Program-made: the position numbers and the translations under genes | Origin: Daphnia carinata | Taxonomy: Eukaryota; Arthropoda; Branchiopoda; Diplostraca; Daphniidae | NCBI RefSeq assembly: GCF_022539665.2 | Contig: NC_081337.1 | Coordinates: 2,332,679 to 2,396,678 of the forward strand | Direction: 5' to 3' | DNA: 64,000 nucleotides | Notes under the pieces: model-generated | The model's database searches: none | Seen by the model: the letters and a program-made list of their open reading frames with translations, nothing else | Told to the model about the DNA's origin: nothing | In this document: piece by piece, positions 56,141 through 64,000 of the stretch | Layout of the letters: each line of letters begins with the position of its first letter | Numbering within the stretch: position 1 is the first letter of the stretch

Positions 56141-57969
56141 AGGGCGGAGCTACAAAAATAGTACTATACTAATTAGTAAAAAAATTACCTTTTTTTAAAT
56201 TTATTGTTGTTAACAAAATTTCCTTAATGTTTTTAACGTTACCCACATCACCTCTCCATCATTATTTGTATGAGTCGCAGAAACGTTGTAACCAGTGCCT
56301 TTTTGGTGGCCAATATCGGTGAAAGTTGTTCTTATAAAAATAGCCCAAGGTAAGGACTGATGTCACGATTGCGTGTGTTAGAGCGTATAAATATATTGGT
56401 TCTGTCAATTAAACTTATGTTGTGTTTGCTAATCTTACAAAAGTACTTGTAGCAGATATAAAGTTAGTATAAGCGCTTGTGGTTAGGATCCGTCAAGTTA
56501 GCTAATTTTGAGCTCCTCCCAGCACAGGGAAATATAAGCAAATGTCCATCTTTAATCAAGCCACATAAGGATTTAGGAGGCGCCCATTTATCTTGAAATT
56601 CCATTACCGCATAGCAAACTGCAACATCCGTTACGCCAGCCTTATATAGGCTACTGAACACTTCGATTGCAACTTTCCATGGATTTCAACCCAGATACCC
56701 GGGACCATATAGCCATGAGCGAGGGCAAGCAAAACTCCACCACCAATGACAATAAACCCAGTTCAAAGCTACTTGGCAAGACAGGTAAACGGAGAAGAAT
56801 AAGCTGCTGGAGTAAGTGAAAAAGTAGGAGATACAAGAAGAAAAGAAGCGAAACAAGTGCAGAAGTAACAGAAGTAGAAACAGCCTACACAAAATGTACA
56901 GAACGTACTGAAACAGTGAGACATCTTAGGCCATCTAGTGGTGTAACCGAAAAACTAAGCGACGATAAAGTAAAAAAGGTATTTTTCTAAGCGTTAATTA
57001 GAATGGTGCCTTGGACAATATTATTTTCATACATTGAATTATTTTTCAAGTACCCTCTTTACACTCTTCTTCCTTAAGTTAATTTACTAGTCTTCGATTT
57101 TCGTGTGTCTCTGTAAATAGCGCAACTTTCCCCAGAAGATGGTTACTAGAAACCTACAAGCACTGGCATTGGTTATTGGAACAAGACGAATTTATTAATC
57201 ACCACTGCAACATCAGCACAGATTGGAGTAGGAAAATTTGGAGTACTGGTTGACCTACAACAACAAGCAGTCCTCAAAACAGAGACAATATTTCACTACA
57301 CCTCGCGGCGTGAGTTCAAGAGGAAACATCTCTAACAACATGAGACATTGTGCAAGCAATGAACGCGGTCGCTTTACAACCTACAAACGTCATGAGCATT
57401 GCTCACATGTGTTTGCGTACTTTTACGCTGTAACTGGAGGCAATTAGGATTTTCGTCATTTCTTGATGAGTGCATTTTCATTTGGGCAGGATAACGACAT
57501 TTTATCTATACATTTTTCATGGTAACTATTGTCGCTTTTAATTGCACATTTGTGGGAATGTCATTCTGATATTGAATGGTTTGGTGATTTTTGGTTCTTG
57601 TCAGTTGTGTTACTGTTCGGTGCTTACCTAATTTGTTTGATTGGTTGGTGAGGCTATTCGGTTGTTACTGAAATCCTATCCAGTTATAATTATTGTGGGG
57701 TTTTGTCATTTTGTGGTACGTTAATGAATAGGTTTATTTGCTCTTGAATGTCGTGAACTGCAGTCTCTATGACATCGATTTTGCAGTTTATATCAAATGT
57801 TGCGCTGTAGTGGCTTCAGTTTGGGATTTTTAATCATGGATGTTTTTTAGTCAGTTAGTTGTTTATGACGGGGTATGTTCTTAGTGGTGGCTTAGTGGAC
57901 ACTGGGTTGCTTAAAAGTTCCTTGTCTCTGCAAAATGAATTTTGTTTTCATGTCCGAATTAAATTATTA
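56141..57969. other. Unassigned region
   Basis: A minus-strand frame at 56464-56661 gives a protein-like peptide with a CGLIKDGHLLIFPCAGRSS segment but no family I recognise. Other frames (56651-56836, 57238-57447) have no support. Probably decayed repeats. Confidence 0.4.
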
Positions 57970-59760
57970 TGGTCTATTACGCGGTGGTCTATCTGGGTGG
58001 TGCTACCGTCTATCTGGGCCAATGGTGCTATGGTCTATCTGCCCGGTACTACCGTGCAGATAGGACCAAGCACCTGCCGACAGGCGGCGTCCCTAAGGAC
58101 GGTTACACCACGGCAGCGCAATAGCCCTCGAGCTTTCGCCGTGATAACAATTGTTATCGGATACATCCACCCACATTCGGGACCTAAGTCCAAATACGCG
58201 TAGCTCGACGCCCCTTAACGAGCATAAAACTCTGGACAGATACCCGAAATCGCCGCTGAACGGTTTGAAGGCTATCACCGTGACCGCCGATTTTTTTTGG
58301 GTATCCTATGAAGGCTAGGCTGTCATTTTAATCTCAACCAACAAGTGAAGCCGTTAGACGGCTAAGCTTATGTATCACCTACCACACGTAGGACTCACAC
58401 ACACAACTTGCAAACGTCTTTATTTTTCGCTATACTTATGCCGGCTCGGACCCAAACCCATATAGAAGCTTTTTATTTTTTAATTTCAATCTTATATTCC
58501 CGGTGCTCGAAACCCAACCCCCGAGGAATCTTGTGGTGGAGAGCCAAACCAATAAAAAACTAAATGGAAGAAGGGAAGGAAAAGATATGAAAAGTCTGGG
58601 TAGAACTACCGATAGGAAAGCAGTGAAAAGATAGTTGAAAGAATGTGGCTAACCACTACTACAGAAGAAAAAAATTTTTTTTGTGACGTCAGCCCGCTGC
58701 CATGGCCTTCCCGAACGGGCACAATACGCGGCCATGTCACGCAGGCTGCGTTACACATCACGAGGCCCCCAGGGCAGAGCATAGTGTTGGATCAGCCGGG
58801 CTATTTCGGCCTGAATACCAGCAGAAAATCGCCGCGAAGCACAGTAGATGCGAACGTATTAACGAAGGCGAAGATAGCGTACTTCCGAAATGGACACCGG
58901 GTGGTGAACATGGTCCCTACCCGGTGCCAACGTACAATTCAAACCGCGCAATTGCCGACAGGCCGAATCGCGGAGTACCGTCACACTACGGCAGCTAAAC
59001 TGGCCACGACCCTCGTCGTGGTAAAGTTGTAATCTAGATTGTCCACCCACATCCGGGACCCCAAAACGTCCTGCGTGCTGGTGAACGGCCGCTGTTCAAC
59101 CTTACGGGCTCTTCATCTGAGTCGCCATTATAATTTTGGTAATCTTTGGAAATAATTTGCCGGAGCGCGATAAGACACGTCCACTCTGTACAAATGGTAG
59201 AAAACAACTGACAACTGACCACAACTGTCAACCACCTAACTCAAACTTGAACCTTATACAGTACTACTCAGCTTTCTACGCTGATTTTAATGACGTAAGA
59301 CTCGGGGCCATCCGAGATCAAACTCGGGCCGAACTTCTCGGTTGAAATATATGACAACCGGAAATAACGACCTAACACAAAAACTTTGACCTCGACGTTC
59401 GGGCACTGCGAATCACCGCACGACAAAAAGCTGGCCATAGTCTAACATGCCACATTTTGCTATACAAATGGACACCAAATGCATAATTTTTCGCCAACCT
59501 AAAGGGGCGGGGCTTAGAGTCACCATACATACACATGCGCGCAAGCGTAACACAAGGGCCCGGGATGACCTGTAACTACCCCGGAGGTAACCGTCACGAC
59601 CATTGACCTGTTACACACCTGTTGATGGCTGACTTGCCACCCCCCACTCACCCAACAAGGAAAACCGCTAGGCGGTTAAGCTTCCACTCACCACTCATCA
59701 GGCTGAGAATAAACACACACACGCACAACTAGCATACACCGTTTTTTCTTCGCCATCCAA
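57970..59760. repeat. GC-richer repeat block with two diverged LTR-like copies
   Basis: Short imperfect TGGTCTATCTG units occur at 57970-58045. The segments 58077-58192 and 58955-59066 are diverged direct copies: both start CCGACAGG, pass through CACnACGGCAGC and end CCACCCACAT(T/C)CGGGACC. A second pair is at 58346-58435 and 59660-59740, with CCGnTAGnCGGnTAAGCTT followed by a CACACACA block. Open frames here (58643-59032, 59136-59345) reflect GC-rich composition. These are probably LTRs or leader DNA of BEL/Pao elements such as the remnant at 59770; that link is inference. Confidence 0.5.
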
Positions 59761-59769
59761 AAGAACCAT

Positions 59770-60240
59770 TAAGGAAAGTGTTGGGGAAAATGAAGGTGAG
59801 CTACAACCAACTTCTTACCATATTATTGGAAATGGAAGCCATCGTGAACTCATGGCCCCTCACTTATGTGTCTGGAGACGCGCAATCATACGAAGTGTTA
59901 TCTCCTCAAAAGCTGCTGACTGGAAGACAACCTGGTGCTACAACGGAGTCACCCGACTCTACGAAAATGAGCCGCAACGAGCTTATCGAATTGGATAAGT
60001 AGAGAAGCGAGCACGCTCTGACAATGGTGGAAGTTATGGCAAGACTCGTACTTGTCCGACCTTAAGCAATTTTACTATCGCAAGGGCAGAGGTACGAGAA
60101 TTCCACGTGTTGGCAAATTCCTCTTGTTGAAAGAGCCGAACAGCAGACATCCATGGAACAACCGAAATGGGGGCAGGATATCTAACGGATATTCGGATCA
60201 CAGTCGGGCATCCGACGGCAGAGTTGTGCTATGTGGTTGA
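59770..60240 (+). pseudogene. BEL/Pao integrase C-terminal remnant
   Basis: The frame 59778-60002 reads VSYNQLLTILLEMEAIVNSWPLTYVS...LSPQKLLTGR, matching the end of the BEL integrase core. After a stop and frame change, text near 60050-60240 shows DLKQFYYRKGRGTRIPRVGKFLLLKE, the typical C-terminal segment. The catalytic part and the rest of pol are missing. Only about 150 codons survive. Confidence 0.78.
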
Positions 60241-60939
60241 TACTAAATTTACCACAAGATGTGAACACCGCTCCATAATTGTAATCAAAATATAAATTAA
60301 AAGTGCCAGTTATATTCATTACTGCGGTTTTCCTATTCTATTTGCGTTTCGTTTTATTTTAAAACGAATAAAATTTTACTCATTCAACAGTTAACTAAAT
60401 ATAATACATGTTATAAAAAGTACTGAACTTTCTTAAAATTAAAAAAATAAGCAGCAATGCCTAGTACAAGTGTTACTAAAAATAATACATTACTTTTAAA
60501 ATTGTATAGGATTCTTTTGGTAACAAGAGAGTCAATATTAATTTGTTTGCTTGAGCAAACTTTTACCTGGTTAAGCGATAAATTGTTTTAAGAAAATTGG
60601 TAGTGCACCTCTCGCTATACTGACTTTAATTGCAGGTGTCAATTAGCCCTAACGTCTTAGGGATTTTTGTGAGACATAAAATCCGCCTCCTTGTCATACG
60701 AGCAGACTGGAGTCTAGGTCCACCGGCCGAATGATACCGGCATCCGCCAGTATATATATGTCTGTCATTTGGTACAGCAGGCCGGTTAGGCTTCTCGGAG
60801 TGAGTCATACTCTAATTCATATAGGGGTCACAATATTTAAAACAGCATTCTTAGATGACACTTGTGGTAGTTTATTTTACTACTAAAGCGATTAACAATG
60901 CAGACACAAAAAAAATGTCCTGGAAAACCAACAATAAAC
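60241..60939. other. Spacer downstream of TTC7
   Basis: AT-rich DNA containing the TTC7 3' UTR at its right end. No gene was recognised. Confidence 0.5.
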
Positions 60940-63900
60940 CTATTCAAAACATAACGGAACAGCACTAAACGGGGCGATCGGACTACTTTGCTGGACCTCC
61001 AAAGCTGTAGAGTAGCTACGTGCTGCTAGGTCATAGTCCCCCATTGCTTCCAACACTTTTCCCAGGTTATACCTAACGTTCAAAACCAATAATAAAGTGT
61101 ATGGAAGTAAAGAAGCGCTAACTTTATTGAACATACGCAGACAGTCTTTTTTATTTTGCAACTGCACAGCAAACATGACGGAAAAAAGTAAATGAGAAAA
61201 AAAGGTATGAGCTGGTGCAGTTGCCGCTCCCCGTTCACAACAATAAAATATGGCTGTCTGTGTGCATTTCAACGCTAGTTGCACATGTTGTGTAATTTTT
61301 TTCGTGAATCGTATGCTAAACATGATTCTAAACAAGCAGTATAGTACAGCGATTTATTTCTTACCATGAGGTTTCCGCTACAGGATCGAGGCGAACAGTT
61401 TCTCTAAGCGTTTTCTCTGCTAGGCGATGACTGCCCAGATAGTGGACGCAGAGACCCTATAAGTTAAAAATAACAATAACATAAACGGCGATAAACTGTC
61501 TAAAAATAGTTTCTACTAAGTGAACAAATTGACTGTAAACTCCACATGTGTTTCGCTTTTATCATCATGGGCAATTATTAGTTAAGAGGAATGCCTTTCT
61601 TGTTCAATTTAGCTGTGCTAGTACGACTAGTTCTCGCACAAGCAATTAGTTAATACGAGATGAAGATCGCCAGCACACCCAGCTGAATTCACAAAGGCTA
61701 CGCTTTTTCCAGCTGCAGTTCGTGTGAAAAAGAACGTTTGACGTTGACTGCAACACAGTAACTACTTTACTTAGAATTACGGCGCTCCAAACAACTCACG
61801 ATCGACAACCATGGACAACGACAAATTCATAAAGGAAAAAGCTCGTGACTAACCAGATGTTGTAGACTAGGGATGTGAAATGGGCTCAGAGATGTGGCAT
61901 TTTTAAAATATGTCTTGGCGTCTGCAAACTCGTTCTTGGTTTCATGAATAAGTCCACGCTACAGAGAAAAAGGCCAACAATGTTGCTCATTGAATTTGAC
62001 ATTAATGTAAACGGGTTTTAATAGTTCGATTGGGTTAAGTAGTACCAAATACATGACGTGATGAGAAGCCGGACTCAGAATGGCAGCCTCCTGCGCACAT
62101 GCTAGTGCCTCTTCGCATTTTCCTAGTCTAACGTAAAGCTCTCCAGTTAGAAGCCAGATCTTAAGCTGCACTTGCCATGCCGGTCCTGGTTTTGGTAGGC
62201 TCGAGCACATCGATGACGTGACGTCCGACAAAGCTTGCTCTGCACGAGCTGCCGCTACCGACTGGGCGTAAATGGAACCTATGGGAATAAAATTTCGTTA
62301 TAGTACCGTTCGGCCGTAAACGTGATGCTATCACGCACGTTACGAACGCAGATTTGAGGTAAGATTAGTCTTACTTTCACGTTCGTTGGCTTCGGAAATG
62401 TGCTGTGCGGAAACTGCGCTCATTGCCAGACTTCTGGTATCGTAGTTGCTGTAACTATGACTGACGTTCGGATTATTTTCACTTGTCACGTTGGCTCCTG
62501 ATGAGGAAGAATCCTCATAAAGTTGCTTCCACAATGCCAACATATGTTTAGCGGTGCCGAGCGCAACTTCACCTCCGAAACAACGTTCTTCCAACAGCGT
62601 TTTGATGTAGAGTAAATCGAAATTGTTGGGGTATTCTTCTAACGTTGCTTCCGCTAGCGAAAGTGCTCCTTGACATTGGTTAACATGTGATTCCTCCTCG
62701 TCATCAATACTAGCATTTGAAGAGGAAGACATTTGCGAGGATGGTGACGCGGCTGGCGTAGAAAGTAAAAGCGAAAGTAGCAATAAAGACGGAAGGTGTT
62801 CACCTCGCAAACGCAAAGCCATCCGTACTTCAGCTAAGGCCTGTGACACCTGGCGACAAAAGGCGTGTGTCAGGGCCAAGTAAAAATGAACAAGATGATC
62901 ATTAGGATCGTGTTCGGCTGCATCGCACAGTGACTTCAGGCAGACTGCCATCCAGTTCTGCTTCAGGGGTTGAATGCGGCTCTGACGCCACTTGATGAAA
63001 CTGGCAATCCCTTTAATCAAGCAGGCCCTATCGTAATAATATTAATGAATAACAAAGGATGCACTGTGTTTACTACAGAGAGCCCTGTTATGATGTACTG
63101 GTAAGAAAAGATGAACGATACCTGGCAGCGACATTTGAATCTTGCGCCTCTGCTCGCTTAGTCGCTTCTGAAGCCAAATTGAACCCGTCGTCGACAAGAT
63201 TCAGATGTTCCAAACAGACCTTGGCTGCCATCAAGCAAGGTAACGGATTTTGTGGGCACAGCCTGGCAACTTCCTGTATGACCACATGAATCACTTTGTT
63301 AAGCTGTGTGCTTTACCGTAAACTTTATTCAAACCTTCAAGACTAGAACGGCTTTGTTGAATTTTCCTGCCGCTATGAGTGAATAGGAAAATTGCGACCA
63401 GATGTGAGCGTCTTCAAAAGAGAACTTCAGAGCTCTTTCAAGTGATTCACAAAGCATGGCGGTCTGGCCATGTTGAATGCAGCAAACAATCAACAAATCG
63501 TAAACGACGGTTGCGTTTCGCATCGAGGCCTTGCGCAACTCACGAAACTCTGGTGACTGGCTCAAAACCGCATCCCGCACCGCCATGGCCTCGCTTAAAA
63601 GTATGAGAAGAAAAACTTCTTCGTTAACGTCACGCGGTGAGAATAGGCTAGAACCAGAATAGTATTTTGATTTCCAGTGACTGTTTGGTCCTTTAGACCC
63701 CACAGCCCCGTAGTTTGCCTGCAGGTGGGATTATAGGTAATTAGCTGGAATGTTCCCAGAAGAAATTAGAATAAATTAAATAAAAAAGAACTCGATTACC
63801 TGGCATACTTTGCGAAGTAAGACCTCTGCCAATTGTCTGGCAAACGTCAAGCGAAGGGTTTGAGTTGCAGAAGATTCCATGGCGCGTAGCACTGTCCGAT

Positions 63901-64000
63901 ATCTTGCAATTGCTTCATTCCACCTTTGAGCCTTAATGTGAATTAGCGGAGCCCTCAACAAGGCTGTTTCCAGCAACATTCCTATTCTTTGCTCAGTCAA
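60940..64000 (-). CDS. TTC7: Tetratricopeptide repeat protein 7 (TTC7), C-terminal part, 5' end outside window
   Basis: Exons on the minus strand: 64000(partial)-63800, 63718-63335, 63273-63122, 63027-62375, 62278-62046, 61958-61854, 61456-61365 and 61072-60940, giving 650 residues to the stop; introns are 61-397 bp. TTC7 bridges EFR3 and FAM126 to phosphatidylinositol 4-kinase III alpha at the plasma membrane. Family blocks: TLRLTFARQLAEVLLR, EEVFLLILLSEAMAVRDAVLS, MRNATVVYDLL, ESLERALKFSFEDAHIW, PCLMAAKVCLEHL, RACLIKGIAS, LALTHAFCRQVSQALAEV, TLEEYPNNFDLLYIKTLLEE, EEALACAQEAAILSPASHHVMYL, KTYFKNATSLSP and the C-terminal YSTALEVQQSSPIAPFSAVP. The central Ser-rich loop (62380-62520 and 62690-62760) matches the poorly conserved linker of the family. 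Confidence 0.93.

Noticed and set aside
58643-59032. 129-codon GC-rich frame
   Set aside because: Overlapping open frames in several phases and homology of the DNA to a neighbouring repeat block indicate non-coding LTR-like DNA.
63304-63334. 31-bp intron in TTC7
   Set aside because: Too short to splice; an acceptor at 63274 gives a 61-bp intron and a join collinear with the family.
1-64000. CRISPR arrays, rRNA genes, bacterial-type operons or prophage
   Set aside because: Spliced genes and eukaryotic transposons throughout; no regularly spaced direct repeats or rRNA-like sequence were seen.

Overview
This is nuclear DNA of an arthropod. Many introns are only about 55-100 bp, intergenic DNA is AT-rich, and gypsy, copia, BEL/Pao, hAT and MULE-type elements are present. 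Together with the gene families this points to a branchiopod crustacean such as Daphnia; that is inference, as no marker in the window fixes the species. No rRNA gene, CRISPR array or bacterial-style operon was seen.

Layout: 179-2333 is a three-exon NK6/Nkx6 homeobox gene (+). 2334-36205 has no host gene that I recognise. It holds a TIR DNA-transposon family (10091-11228, an inverted partial copy at 7072-7706, and a third copy split by a later insertion), a 129-bp MITE (11952-12080), and a nest of LTR retrotransposons (13246-28941). In the nest a minus-strand Ty1/copia element with 180-bp LTRs sits in the third TIR copy and is flanked by the duplication GTTTC. Its reverse transcriptase is split by a plus-strand Ty3/gypsy element flanked by ATAT. 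That gypsy element carries an opposite-strand fragment of another gypsy element with integrase and env-like parts. The copia integrase is split by a 5'-truncated BEL/Pao element. Order of events: TIR element, then copia, then gypsy and BEL. 29177-36205 is mostly unassigned. 36214-37426 is a hAT-type non-autonomous element carrying three tRNA-like modules.

38160-50447 is gene-rich: D-glucuronyl C5-epimerase (10 exons, +), SDHAF1 (single exon, +), the lipoyl/octanoyl transferase LIPT2 (3 exons, +) and NRDE2 (6 exons, -, convergent with LIPT2). 52862-54448 is a broken FLYWCH/MULE-transposase gene (-). 55725-60240 holds repeat fragments and a BEL/Pao integrase remnant. 60940-64000 is the 3' part of TTC7 (-), which runs off the right edge.

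The host genes act in separate processes: neural/endocrine transcription (NK6), heparan sulfate synthesis in the Golgi (Glce), mitochondrial complex II assembly (SDHAF1) and protein lipoylation (LIPT2), nuclear RNA surveillance (NRDE2), and plasma-membrane PI4-kinase scaffolding (TTC7). SDHAF1 and LIPT2 are neighbours on one strand and both mitochondrial. All splice models were read by eye; in each host gene the exon lengths sum to a whole number of codons.
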